The notes below the pieces were generated by a model. That model was not told the origin of the DNA. It was given only the letters and a program-made list of their open reading frames with translations, and ran no database searches. From JACQKD01 sp964614265 (GTDB taxonomy: Bacteria; Patescibacteriota; Minisyncoccia; Phycocordibacterales; UBA918), in NCBI GenBank assembly GCA_964614265.1, contig CAZTKT010000022.1:1-14886 (forward strand): DNA of 14,886 nucleotides. Direction: 5' to 3'. Positions 6,692 through 14,466 of the stretch are shown in pieces. How positions within the stretch are numbered: position 1 is the stretch's first letter; each line of letters opens with the position of its first letter. Both the position numbers and the translations under genes were made by a program.

Positions 6692-7689
6692 TGCTCACTA
6701 TGCGCATCGTTACCCCGAAAGACCAGGGTGGTCATGTTTCCGTTCTGGTTCGTGAAGTGATCGACGGTCTTGCACTTGCCCCGGACGCGACGGCGATCGA
6801 TGCGACACTCGGCAGTGGCGGACATTTCTTTGAGATACTCTCTCATCTTGGCTCCGCAGGGACGTTGCTTGGGATTGATGTTGATCCGACTGCGGTGCAG
6901 TTGGTGAAGGAGACATGGGAGACAAGAGAGGTAAGAGAGACAAGGGAGGCGATCGAGGAGAAGGGGGAGAAGAAAGGAAAAGGGTATCCACGCGTGTTCT
7001 TTGCCACAGGAAATTTTAGAGAGGTCATAGCGCTCGCAAACGGACATGCAGTACACGACGTACAGGCGATCACCGCCGACCTTGGGTGGCGGATGGAACA
7101 GTTCTCAGACAATCACCATGTGGGAGGCGGGAAGGGTTTTTCTTTCACTGCGCATGAACCACTACAGATGACGTTTGGGGATCCGACTGCGTATCCTTTC
7201 ACTGCTGAAGATATCGTCAATCACTGGCGCGAAGAGGATATTGCACAAATCCTCACAAGCTACGGTGAGGAACGGTTTGCACGCAAGATTGCAACCGCGA
7301 TCGGTGCACGTCGGATCATCGCACCGATCACTACTGCCGATGAGCTGGCAGGAATCATTTCCGAGGCCGTTCCCCTGGCGTATCGACGCGGACGTACGCA
7401 TCCTGCGACAAAGACGTTTCAGGCACTCCGCATTGCGGTCAATGACGAGCTCGATGCAGTGAAAGATTTCATTGTTGGGGCATCTACACTTCTTGCGGTC
7501 GGTGGACGTCTTGCGATCATTAGTTTCCACAGCGTTGAGGATCGTATCGTCAAGCAAACTCTTCGTTTACTTGAAGCAGAGGGCATTGTCCGACGGATCA
7601 CAAAAAAACCGATAGTGCCGAGCGCAGAGGAGGTGCAACAAAATCCTCGTGCACGTAGCGCCAAATTACGGTTGATAGAAAAAATATGA
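6691..7689 (+). CDS. rsmH: 16S rRNA m4C1402 N4-methyltransferase RsmH (MraW)
   Basis: This 332-residue S-adenosylmethionine-dependent methyltransferase modifies C1402 in the decoding centre of 16S rRNA. Motif I is D37-A-T-L-G-S-G-G-H45, followed by GIDVD (61-65). Signature blocks near the C-terminus are HPATKTFQALRIAVNDEL (237-254) and ISFHSVEDRIVK (277-288). It is slightly longer than the E. coli enzyme (313). Most of the extra length is a charged Glu/Lys/Arg-rich insertion at about 74-98, encoded by a purine-rich tract. The usual DLGVSS block reads DLGWRM here (130-135). The start ATG overlaps the mraZ stop; an in-frame ATG at 6700 is an alternative. The stop overlaps the ftsL-like start as ATGA. 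Confidence 0.95.
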   Translation: MLTMRIVTPKDQGGHVSVLVREVIDGLALAPDATAIDATLGSGGHFFEILSHLGSAGTLLGIDVDPTAVQLVKETWETREVRETREAIEEKGEKKGKGYPRVFFATGNFREVIALANGHAVHDVQAITADLGWRMEQFSDNHHVGGGKGFSFTAHEPLQMTFGDPTAYPFTAEDIVNHWREEDIAQILTSYGEERFARKIATAIGARRIIAPITTADELAGIISEAVPLAYRRGRTHPATKTFQALRIAVNDELDAVKDFIVGASTLLAVGGRLAIISFHSVEDRIVKQTLRLLEAEGIVRRITKKPIVPSAEEVQQNPRARSAKLRLIEKI

Positions 7690-8012
7690 CTCGCACTAAG
7701 CACACAACACCATACTACACAAAACAACGCGTCTTTTTTGCGGTTTTTGCCGGACTTTTCATATTATTTGGTTTTTATATCTATTTTGTGAGTGCGTCGG
7801 TCGTGCAGGTGATTGCGCGAAAGGAGGTGGAGGGTGAGATCATTGAAGTGCAATCTACTATCGGTGATCTTGAGTCTACATATTTGGCTACAAAGAATAG
7901 TATTTCTGGTGACACCCTCGCCTCCTTTGGATTTGTGGTGATCGCTCCTCGAAAGATATTCATAGAGAAGAAGTCCACTAATCTAGTACTAGTCACGCAT
8001 GATGAGAACTAG
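7686..8012 (+). CDS. ftsL: FtsL-like divisome membrane protein
   Basis: The 108-residue protein has a basic cytoplasmic N-terminus, one membrane helix (about 16-39) and a predicted coiled-coil extracytoplasmic stretch (about 45-70, KEVEGEIIEVQSTIGDLEST). This is the architecture of FtsL, a bitopic protein that forms a complex with FtsB and activates the septal PBP. Sequence conservation in this family is very low, so the call rests on topology and on its place between rsmH and the ftsI-like gene, the standard dcw order. It overlaps rsmH by 4 bases and the next gene by 14 bases. Another small membrane protein that took over this locus cannot be excluded. Confidence 0.65.
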   Translation: MTRTKHTTPYYTKQRVFFAVFAGLFILFGFYIYFVSASVVQVIARKEVEGEIIEVQSTIGDLESTYLATKNSISGDTLASFGFVVIAPRKIFIEKKSTNLVLVTHDEN

Positions 8013-9711
8013 TGCGATTGTACGTATTCGTATTATCACGGGGTGTGTACTATGCATCACACTGGTGCTTATTGCCCGTCTCTATCAACTACAGGTACTG
8101 CATAGGCGAGACTATCTTGCGGCGGCTGAAAAACAGTATGTTCATACGGTCAATGCTCTTTTTAATAGAGGCTCCGTCTTTTTTACGACTCGTCATGGTG
8201 AGAGGGTGTCTGCCGCAACGGTAAAATCAGGATTTTTGCTTGCACTCAATCCGAGTCTGTTGCGCGAGCGAGAAGCGATCTATACCAAACTCAACGCCAT
8301 CGTACCAATTGATCGAGGGGTATTTATGCGACGTACCGACGATCATGCGAGTACCTACTACGAAGTCGCAACACACCTGACCAAAGAGCAAGGGGCGGCT
8401 ATTGAGGCACTGCATATCACTGGGGTGATGCTGTATCGGGATCAGTGGCGTTACTATCCCGGGGATACTCTTGCCGCTCACACGGTTGGTTTCATTGCAT
8501 ATGACGGTGATATGTTGGTGGGTAGGTATGGTCTTGAACAGTATTATGAAAAGATTCTGTCACGAACTAACAATACGTTATCGGTGAATTTTTTTGCTGA
8601 AATTTTTAGTAATTTGGGGGACCTTCTTTTTGCTAATAATCATGCACGCGTGGGAGATGTGGTCACGACCATCGAACCGACCGTGACGCGTATTCTCGAG
8701 GATGAGCTAAGTACTGTACAGAGTAAGTGGCACAGTGCGTATAGTGGAGGCATCATCATCAATCCACGCACCGGTGCCATCTATGCGCTGTCAGTGCAAC
8801 CGCAGTTTAATCTGAATGATCGTACGGGGGTGAGTATCGAACAATTCAAAAATCCACTCGTCGAGAGTGTCTATGAGATGGGTTCCATTATCAAGCCATT
8901 AACGATGGCGGCGGGGCTTGATGCGGGAGTCATTACTCCCGAATCGACGTATACTGACGCGGGATTTCTCGAGCTTGATGGGTACACCGTGCGTAATTTT
9001 GATGGAAAGGGTCGTGGGATAGTGCCGATGCAGGAAATCTTAAGCCAGTCGCTCAATACCGGGGCGGCGTATATCGCCAAACAGACGGGCCCGAAACGCT
9101 TTGGTGAATATTTCAAGAATCTGCAACTTGGTGCAGAGAGTGGTATTGATCTTCCGCATGAAGCACATGGGCTTATTTCAAATCTTAATACTCCCCGTTT
9201 GCTTGAACACGCCACGGCGTCTTTCGGGCAGGGAATCGCGATGACACCGATGGAGACTGCGCGGGCTCTCTCGACGCTCGCAAACGGGGGTGTTCTCGTC
9301 ACTCCACATATAGGACAAAAAATACTCTATGCGGATGGTGGGGAAGAAGTATTGCCCGCTTCGCAGGGTGCACGCGTCTACGGTGAAAAAGCAACAGAAG
9401 AAACCACTCGGATGTTGGTCAAGGTGGTAGATACCGCATTACGTGGTGGTGCATACAAGATGGAGCACTATAGCCTCGCCGCAAAGACGGGGACTGCTCA
9501 GATTGCAAATCCGGCCGGTGGGGGGTACTATGACGACCGGTTTCTCCACTCGTTCTTCGGCTATTTTCCCGCGTATGATCCACAGTTTCTCATTTTCTTG
9601 TATACCGTTGAGCCAAAAGAAGTGAAGTATGCATCAGAGACTCTCACCGAGCCATTTATGAACATTACCCGTTTCCTTATCAATTATTACAGTCTACCCC
9701 CCGATAGATAG
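7999..9711 (+). CDS. ftsI: FtsI/PBP3-type septal peptidoglycan transpeptidase
   Basis: This 570-residue class B penicillin-binding protein cross-links peptidoglycan at the division septum. One membrane helix (about 8-28) is followed by the pedestal domain (to about 235) and a transpeptidase domain with all motifs: S296-I-I-K299, S351-L-N353 and K496-T-G498. The SLN form, the block ASFGQGIAMTPMETARA (407-423) and the dcw location support FtsI over PBP2. Tandem ATGs at 7999 and 8002 are both possible starts. The gene overlaps ftsL by 14 bases and murF begins 26 bases after its stop. This is the second class B PBP in the window and is probably the division enzyme, while the gene at 452-2152 serves elongation. 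Confidence 0.92.
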   Translation: MMRTSAIVRIRIITGCVLCITLVLIARLYQLQVLHRRDYLAAAEKQYVHTVNALFNRGSVFFTTRHGERVSAATVKSGFLLALNPSLLREREAIYTKLNAIVPIDRGVFMRRTDDHASTYYEVATHLTKEQGAAIEALHITGVMLYRDQWRYYPGDTLAAHTVGFIAYDGDMLVGRYGLEQYYEKILSRTNNTLSVNFFAEIFSNLGDLLFANNHARVGDVVTTIEPTVTRILEDELSTVQSKWHSAYSGGIIINPRTGAIYALSVQPQFNLNDRTGVSIEQFKNPLVESVYEMGSIIKPLTMAAGLDAGVITPESTYTDAGFLELDGYTVRNFDGKGRGIVPMQEILSQSLNTGAAYIAKQTGPKRFGEYFKNLQLGAESGIDLPHEAHGLISNLNTPRLLEHATASFGQGIAMTPMETARALSTLANGGVLVTPHIGQKILYADGGEEVLPASQGARVYGEKATEETTRMLVKVVDTALRGGAYKMEHYSLAAKTGTAQIANPAGGGYYDDRFLHSFFGYFPAYDPQFLIFLYTVEPKEVKYASETLTEPFMNITRFLINYYSLPPDR

Positions 9712-9737
9712 TCTGTGTAGTAATCATTGTTTGAGAG

Positions 9738-11048
9738 ATGAAATCATTCTTTAAAAAAATTATAGTAAAGATTCTTAGTTTCGAGGCACGCCTCCTGCTT
9801 TCTCGTAAACGACCAAAGATCATCGCCATCACTGGGAGTGTGGGTAAGACGGGTACCAAGGATGCGATCTATGCAGTAATCAAGAATAAGGTGCATGCCC
9901 GTAAAAGCGAAAAAAGCTTCAATTCAGATATCGGTGTGCCGCTGTCAGTGCTTGGCCTACCGAACGCATGGAGTAATCCACTGGGGTGGATCCGTACTCT
10001 CAGTGAGGGATTAGTGGTTGCGCTCTTTACCCGAGACTATCCAGAGTGGTTGGTGCTCGAAGTCGGTGTCGACCGGCCGGGTGACATGGCGGCGATTACC
10101 AAGTGGATCAAACCAGATGTCGTGGTGCTCACGCGTCTTCCCGATATGCCGGTGCATGTTGAATTTTTTGGCACACCAGAGGAAGTCATCCGTGAGAAGC
10201 TTGAACTCGTTTCGGCACTCAAGCCAGACGGTGTCTTTGTCTACAATAATGACGATGAGCGAGTACGAGATGTGGTGCCAACACTTCGTCAACGATCTGT
10301 CGGGTATAGCCGGTACTCGCTTTCAGATTTTACCGCGTCTGCTGACAAAATTCTCTATGAAGATGGACGTCCCGTGGGACTTGAGTGTGCACTGACGCAC
10401 GAACAAGAGACCGTGATCGTGCGTGTGCGTGCGTGCCTCGGTGTCCAGCATACCTATAGTTATGGAGCCGCGTTTGCTATCGGAGCAATGCTCGGCGTAC
10501 CTCTTTCTGAGGCGGCCGATGCACTCCGTACCTACGTACCGCCAGTGGGCCGTATGCGCCTTATTTCTGGAGTAAAGGACACCATCATCATTGACGACAC
10601 CTATAATTCTTCTCCAGTAGCGATGAATCGTGCATTGCAGACGCTGAAAGAAGTGAAGGGAGTAAAAACACGGGGAGCACGGGGTGGTCGTAAGATAGCT
10701 TGTCTTGGAGACATGCTCGAATTAGGGCAGTTTTCCGTACAAGAACATCATGACGTCGGCGCCCAGGTAGCTGATTGTGCAGACATACTCGTGACCGTCG
10801 GTGTACGAGCACGGGGTATTGGTGCCGGTGCACGCGAGGCTGGTATGTCGGAGGACGCCATCTTTCAATATGACGATGCGTTTCAATCAGGCAAAGAAAT
10901 ACAATCAATGCTACAGGCAGGTGATGTCATTCTGGTGAAAGGCTCCCAGAGTATACGTCTGGAGCGAGTTGTTGAGGAGATTATGGCAGACCCTGAATCT
11001 GCACCAGAGATGCTCGTGCGCCAGGATCCCATTTGGAAAGCAATGTAA
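9738..11048 (+). CDS. murF: MurF-like UDP-MurNAc-tripeptide--D-Ala-D-Ala ligase
   Basis: This 436-residue Mur ligase would complete the UDP-MurNAc-pentapeptide in the cytoplasm using ATP. The P-loop is G33-S-V-G-K-T38. K154 in REKLELV is the likely carbamylated lysine. The blocks DDTYNSSP (286-293), GRMRL (271-275) and LGDMLELG (323-330) identify MurF rather than MurC, MurD or MurE. The usual N-terminal domain of about 80-90 residues that holds the UDP-sugar is missing: the ATPase domain begins after only about 27 residues of basic, amphipathic sequence (MKSFFKKIIVKILSFEARLLL). The C-terminal ligase domain is present. The missing domain may reflect a lineage variant or a different substrate. 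It is the last gene of the operon, with tandem repeats and a terminator downstream. Confidence 0.85.
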   Translation: MKSFFKKIIVKILSFEARLLLSRKRPKIIAITGSVGKTGTKDAIYAVIKNKVHARKSEKSFNSDIGVPLSVLGLPNAWSNPLGWIRTLSEGLVVALFTRDYPEWLVLEVGVDRPGDMAAITKWIKPDVVVLTRLPDMPVHVEFFGTPEEVIREKLELVSALKPDGVFVYNNDDERVRDVVPTLRQRSVGYSRYSLSDFTASADKILYEDGRPVGLECALTHEQETVIVRVRACLGVQHTYSYGAAFAIGAMLGVPLSEAADALRTYVPPVGRMRLISGVKDTIIIDDTYNSSPVAMNRALQTLKEVKGVKTRGARGGRKIACLGDMLELGQFSVQEHHDVGAQVADCADILVTVGVRARGIGAGAREAGMSEDAIFQYDDAFQSGKEIQSMLQAGDVILVKGSQSIRLERVVEEIMADPESAPEMLVRQDPIWKAM

Positions 11049-11118
11049 CCCAGAGAAAGATCCCTTTATATTGAGAGCTTTCTTTGGTATATTGCGAGAG
11101 TTGGTTGGGATCAGGTAT

Positions 11119-11285
11119 TGCACTCAACCAAAAACCTCTCCCAGACAGCGATCAACTATGGTGAGTATAGGTCGCAGGGGGTATTTGGATCGGGCACTGC
11201 ACTCAACCAAAAACCTCTCCCAGACAGCGATCAACTATGGTGAGTATAGGCCGTACCAGGTATTTGGATGGAGTATTTCACTCAA
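11119..11285 (+). repeat. 79-bp tandem repeats between murF and tRNA-Glu
   Basis: A 53-bp block occurs twice without mismatch (11119-11171 and 11198-11250). It starts TGCACTCAACCAAAAACC and ends GGTGAGTATAGG. The spacer after each copy shares GGTATTTGGAT. A third, partial copy (CACTCAACCAAAAACCTC from 11279) runs into the terminator. CACTCAACC falls at 11121, 11200 and 11279, an exact 79-bp period. No ORF, CRISPR-like spacer pattern or recognised RNA covers the array, which is otherwise the unannotated space between murF and the tRNA. Tandem duplication of a segment carrying the terminator's left arm is the simplest origin. Confidence 0.85.
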
Positions 11286-11312
11286 CCAAAAACCTCCCCC
11301 GGAGGTTTTTGG
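11286..11312 (+). terminator. 12-bp hairpin terminator abutting tRNA-Glu
   Basis: CCAAAAACCTCC (11286-11297) and GGAGGTTTTTGG (11301-11312) pair perfectly around a CCC loop. The internal A5/T5 runs make it a plausible bidirectional intrinsic terminator for the murF operon and for antisense transcription from the recombinase gene. Its last two bases are also the first two bases of the tRNA. Confidence 0.7.
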
Positions 11313-11382
11313 CCCTATCGTCTAACGGTTAGGACGGAGGCTTTTCAAGCCTTAAATCGGGGTTCGATTCCCCGTAGGGTCA
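11311..11382 (+). tRNA. tRNA-Glu (anticodon UUC)
   Basis: A full cloverleaf is visible. The acceptor stem is GGCCCTA (11311-11317) / TAGGGTC (11375-11381) with one G-U pair. A D-arm contains GGTTAGGAC. The anticodon stem is GAGGC/GCCTT around loop TTTTCAA, with anticodon TTC at 11344-11346. The T-arm is CGGGG-TTCGATT-CCCCG (11358-11374). The discriminator base is A11382 and no CCA is encoded. UUC reads GAA/GAG glutamate codons. The 3' third of the gene overlaps the C-terminal codons of the serine recombinase on the other strand, marking it as the probable integration target of the mobile element to the right. Confidence 0.96.
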
Positions 11383-13049
11383 CAAATAGCAAGGAAACGG
11401 TTTTCAAAGGCTTCAAATCCTTTTTTGACCTTGAATTGCAACATATCTTGAGCAATATAAAGTTCTGAAAAGATTACACGAACAATCTGCTCTTTTTCGT
11501 GTGGTTTTGCGAATTGATAATATAAAGCAACGTTTTTGACGAGTTCTGAAAGTTTTTGAACCTCTTTCATTGTCTCGTGCATTGCGATGTCAGATGCTTG
11601 CTCTTCGCTCTGTAGTAAAGAGAGTTCACTATCAAGTTTTGTTTCCTCAGTGACATAACTCTCAGGTGTATATACTCCAGCCTTCAAGAGAGGTATTTTG
11701 TTCGAGCGTAGGTATGCAAGGTCTTCACGTATCTTTTTCTTCTTCCTCTCTACTTGGTCGAGTGTCTTATGACGCTTCTCTTCAAGCAATGCAATTTCAG
11801 TACCTGCACGAGCATCCATCTGCTCAATTTCATCATCGGTAAAATGGAGACCTGTAATAAGTCCACTGATTTTCTTATCAATCTTTTCAAAACTCAGGTT
11901 CTTGTCTGTATTTGTACAGTCTTTTGTGCAACGTGAGTTGTAGTATTGAATACCTTTCTTTATGTATGGTGTGTATACACGTTCACAATGTGCACAACGT
12001 ACAACACCTCGAAGTGGTTGGTCGAGTTTCTCCGTATAGTGAACACTCACTTTCTTCTTTTTGAGTACAGCTTGAACGTCATCAAAGAGCTCATCACTTA
12101 CGATGGCTACGTGACTGATACTTTGAATGTATTTACCTTCTGAGTTGAGGGTCCTTCCTGTATAAAAGCGATTAGTGAGTATCCTACTGATATGATTTTC
12201 GTTTACAGGACGTGAAGTCTTTTCAATTTCCTCAAACTCGTCTTCCTCAGCGAGCATCTCTTCTTTTGTCCTTCTACGCCTCATTGGTACAGTGGTAAAA
12301 CCTTGGTCATTTGCAAAGCGAGCAATGTCAGACAAGCTCCAGTCTCCTGTAGCGTAATACTCATACATCTGCTTGATTATGGGTGCTCGGAATGGGTCAA
12401 GTGGCTTATCTTCCATTTTCCCTTGATTGAGATAGCCGATTGGTGCTCTGTAAGTACAAATACCTTTCTCTCGTGAGTTACGGATAGTGAGCGTTACTTT
12501 CTCACTTGTAACACGTGAGTGATGCTGAGAGAACATTCCATCAATATCCATATGCAAAGCACCTGAACTCGTCTTCTCGTATTTAGCGTATACAAAGCGA
12601 AAATCTACACCCTTACGCATAAGCTTTCGGATAAGAGTGTCATCGCCTTTATTTCTACTGATACGGTCCCAGCAAAGACACACAACGCCTTTGAAGTATC
12701 CTTGGCTGACGAACTGAAGCATTCTCTGGAACTTTGGTCTATCAATTCTGTATTGGACCAAACCGTCATCAGTAATGCTTATGTCATCGTCCTCAGTAAA
12801 CCCTGAGTGCTTTTCGGAAATGATGCCGTCAGCAGAAAAGCCTTTGATGGTGATTTTAGCTATTGAAAGTTTTTCTCGATGTGCAAATCGAGCGTTCTCA
12901 ATCTTTTGGTATGAAATGGAGTTCTTCTGGTTGTCGGCTTCGTCCGTACTCTTTCTGTTGTATATCAAATGACAATCACGGTATTTACCAGAGAGTATTT
13001 CGGCAATCAAATCTTTTTCAGTTTTGATACTAGGCTTTTTCATATACAT
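11352..13049 (-). CDS. Large serine recombinase (site-specific integrase)
   Basis: This 565-residue protein cuts and rejoins DNA through a serine nucleophile. The resolvase-type catalytic domain (about 25-185) contains Y30-N-R-K-S34 with S34 as nucleophile, and the D128-R-I-S-R132 arginine motif. It is followed by the Recombinase domain (about 200-305), a zinc ribbon (C352-x2-C355 and C374-x3-C378) and a long coiled coil (about 405-515), the usual architecture of phage-type large serine integrases. The last codons (from D557, DPTGNRTPI) are the antisense of the tRNA-Glu 3' end, so the reading frame crosses the putative attachment junction. Two starts (ATG 13049 or 13043) are equivalent. It overlaps the upstream 80-aa gene by 20 bases. 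No Shine-Dalgarno sequence is evident. Confidence 0.92.
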   Translation of the reverse strand: MYMKKPSIKTEKDLIAEILSGKYRDCHLIYNRKSTDEADNQKNSISYQKIENARFAHREKLSIAKITIKGFSADGIISEKHSGFTEDDDISITDDGLVQYRIDRPKFQRMLQFVSQGYFKGVVCLCWDRISRNKGDDTLIRKLMRKGVDFRFVYAKYEKTSSGALHMDIDGMFSQHHSRVTSEKVTLTIRNSREKGICTYRAPIGYLNQGKMEDKPLDPFRAPIIKQMYEYYATGDWSLSDIARFANDQGFTTVPMRRRRTKEEMLAEEDEFEEIEKTSRPVNENHISRILTNRFYTGRTLNSEGKYIQSISHVAIVSDELFDDVQAVLKKKKVSVHYTEKLDQPLRGVVRCAHCERVYTPYIKKGIQYYNSRCTKDCTNTDKNLSFEKIDKKISGLITGLHFTDDEIEQMDARAGTEIALLEEKRHKTLDQVERKKKKIREDLAYLRSNKIPLLKAGVYTPESYVTEETKLDSELSLLQSEEQASDIAMHETMKEVQKLSELVKNVALYYQFAKPHEKEQIVRVIFSELYIAQDMLQFKVKKGFEAFENRFLAICDPTGNRTPI

Positions 13050-13272
13050 TTACATTTTGCGGTACTACCTTGCGGATGTTTCCATCTACAATTTCGTATC
13101 CTTCAGATACCATTCTTCTGTGAATGTTCCTGAGAACACCACCGAGTTCTTCCAAAGCATCGAGGGTATCTTTCGAGAGTAGGTGCTTCGGACCCTCACA
13201 CAAAAGCTGGTCCTGCTCCGTGTAAGGTTGAGGCTGTGGAGCATTATTCAGGCTTTCGTGTAACTTACTCAT
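13030..13272 (-). CDS. Small hypothetical protein co-encoded with the recombinase
   Basis: This 80-residue acidic protein overlaps the start of the recombinase gene by 20 bases, so the two are probably translationally coupled. The N-terminus is polar and Pro/Gln-rich (NNAPQPQPYTEQDQ). The centre looks helical (LSKDTLDALEELGGVLRNIHRRMVSEGYEI, about residues 32-61), and the tail is short. No Cys, membrane segment or known motif is visible. Its small size and tight coupling to a serine integrase are compatible with a recombination directionality factor or other accessory protein, but the sequence offers no direct support for that. Confidence 0.65.
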   Translation of the reverse strand: MSKLHESLNNAPQPQPYTEQDQLLCEGPKHLLSKDTLDALEELGGVLRNIHRRMVSEGYEIVDGNIRKVVPQNVNVYEKA

Positions 13273-13286
13273 AATAACATTTTTGA

Positions 13287-13904
13287 TTAGAACTCTCGAC
13301 CTTTTTTGCTGACTTTGAGACCTTTTTCAGTCTCGTAAAAAGCACGATGCTGGAGCATTGCCTCTCGATATAGTTTTTCTAGTCGTACTCGCTTTTTAGT
13401 AGGCTTTCCGTTGTATGTATTTCGAGATGATTTCTCTTCGAGCTTATCTATCTCCAACCTCAGCTCAAGCACTCGAAACATTGGATAGTGTTTATATCCC
13501 TTGTTTACGTTCTTTGATTTGTAGGTAAGTTCGTAGCAATGACGGCATCCAAACCAATCGCCGTCTTTGTAGAGCACACCAACACGCCGTCCACATTGTT
13601 GTCCGTTTTTGAATAGAGAACATTTGAACCAATAGCGTTCTCCGCCTAGATGACAAGGTGTTGTAACGATTGGAACCTTGTAGTCGAAATCATTCTTTTC
13701 ACCTGTAGAACGGTCTGTTTGTGCATAAATGAAGCGAGCATATTTCTCTTCACTCCATACGGATACCTGCACAGATACGCTTCCGTGCGAGCCGTTTTCA
13801 CCCCAAGAGACAGTGGTGTACTTGTAGCCACCTTTTTCTTTGATGTCTCGTAGGAGCCACCATATTTCTATTTTCTTGCAGTCATCTGCTTCTGTTTTAC
13901 TCAT
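13287..13904 (-). CDS. Zinc-ribbon protein of mobile elements, unknown function
   Basis: The 205-residue protein has an N-terminal beta-rich region (about 25-80) and a central zinc-ribbon-like block. Cysteines C95 and C104 (CSLFKNGQQCGRRV) pair with C120-R-H-C123 (WFGCRHCYELTYKSK). A Lys/Arg-rich, largely helical C-terminus follows (about 140-205). The block TPCHLGGERYWFKC upstream of the first Cys looks conserved in style and may be part of the fold. A nucleic-acid-binding role is plausible because of the zinc ribbon and basic tail, but is only inferred. The next gene downstream starts 14 bases after its stop, so it is operonic with the recombinase. A weak GGAAG precedes the ATG. Confidence 0.7.
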   Translation of the reverse strand: MSKTEADDCKKIEIWWLLRDIKEKGGYKYTTVSWGENGSHGSVSVQVSVWSEEKYARFIYAQTDRSTGEKNDFDYKVPIVTTPCHLGGERYWFKCSLFKNGQQCGRRVGVLYKDGDWFGCRHCYELTYKSKNVNKGYKHYPMFRVLELRLEIDKLEEKSSRNTYNGKPTKKRVRLEKLYREAMLQHRAFYETEKGLKVSKKGREF

Positions 13905-13944
13905 AAAGTTTTTTATCTTCCGAAATCAATTGGGAACCTCTCTG

Positions 13945-14457
13945 TTATTGGTCGTTTTTGCGAAACGAACTATCCACGTTTACATCGACCACGGCTGGAA
14001 CTGGAACGTCTTTTCCGTTCCTTTTTGCCTGTAAACGCTCAAGTTCGTGAAGAGCTCTGAAGATACTTCTTTCGATTGTTGTCTCGTATCGGAGAATGGT
14101 TTCGATACTTTCGTTGCTCAACATATTCTTTACATTCTGTCGCTCTTGTTGCTCGTCATCCTGTCCGATGGGAAATAGATTGATGTCAGCCCTGTACCAG
14201 TTCATCGTTGCGGTTTCGACAAAGACAGCTCTTCGTAGTCGCCAGAGATTAGAGACAACACGGTCTACCAACATCTTTTCTATGGGTCCGACTGGCTGAA
14301 ATTGTTCGTGGAGATTTTGATTGAGCTCTAGGAGAACTTTCTCATCTTCGCCATCAACAAGGACCTCTTTTGAGAGCAATCCGTGCTTGATTGCGTTGTA
14401 CTTTGAGATTGCTTTTCCCTCATTTGTTTTTGGACCACCTTTCGATTTGTTTTCCAT
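13945..14457 (-). CDS. Conserved-looking protein with GPKTxxGK...NAxKHGL motif
   Basis: The 170-residue protein opens with a basic motif, GGPKTNEGKAISKYNAIKHGLLS (residues 7-29), followed by an acidic, probably helical region (EKVLLELNQNLHEQFQPVGPIEKMLVDRVVSNLWRLRR, about 39-76) and further helices. To my knowledge this N-terminal signature occurs in widespread uncharacterised bacterial proteins, sometimes in mobile or phage-like contexts. I know of no established function. The basic start suggests nucleic-acid contact. The tail (about 150-170) is disordered-looking. It lies 40 bases upstream of the zinc-ribbon gene and 9 bases after the preceding stop, so it belongs to the same operon. Confidence 0.7.
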   Translation of the reverse strand: MENKSKGGPKTNEGKAISKYNAIKHGLLSKEVLVDGEDEKVLLELNQNLHEQFQPVGPIEKMLVDRVVSNLWRLRRAVFVETATMNWYRADINLFPIGQDDEQQERQNVKNMLSNESIETILRYETTIERSIFRALHELERLQAKRNGKDVPVPAVVDVNVDSSFRKNDQ

Positions 14458-14466
14458 AGAAATGAT

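Noticed and set aside
11119..11285. CRISPR-like array
   Set aside because: There are only two full 53-bp copies plus a partial one. The 26-bp interval between copies is partly conserved (GGTATTTGGAT) rather than being unique spacers, and no cas genes are present.
13945..14457. Terminase small subunit
   Set aside because: It has the size and basic start of one, but no terminase large subunit, portal or capsid gene is adjacent, and I see no diagnostic motif.
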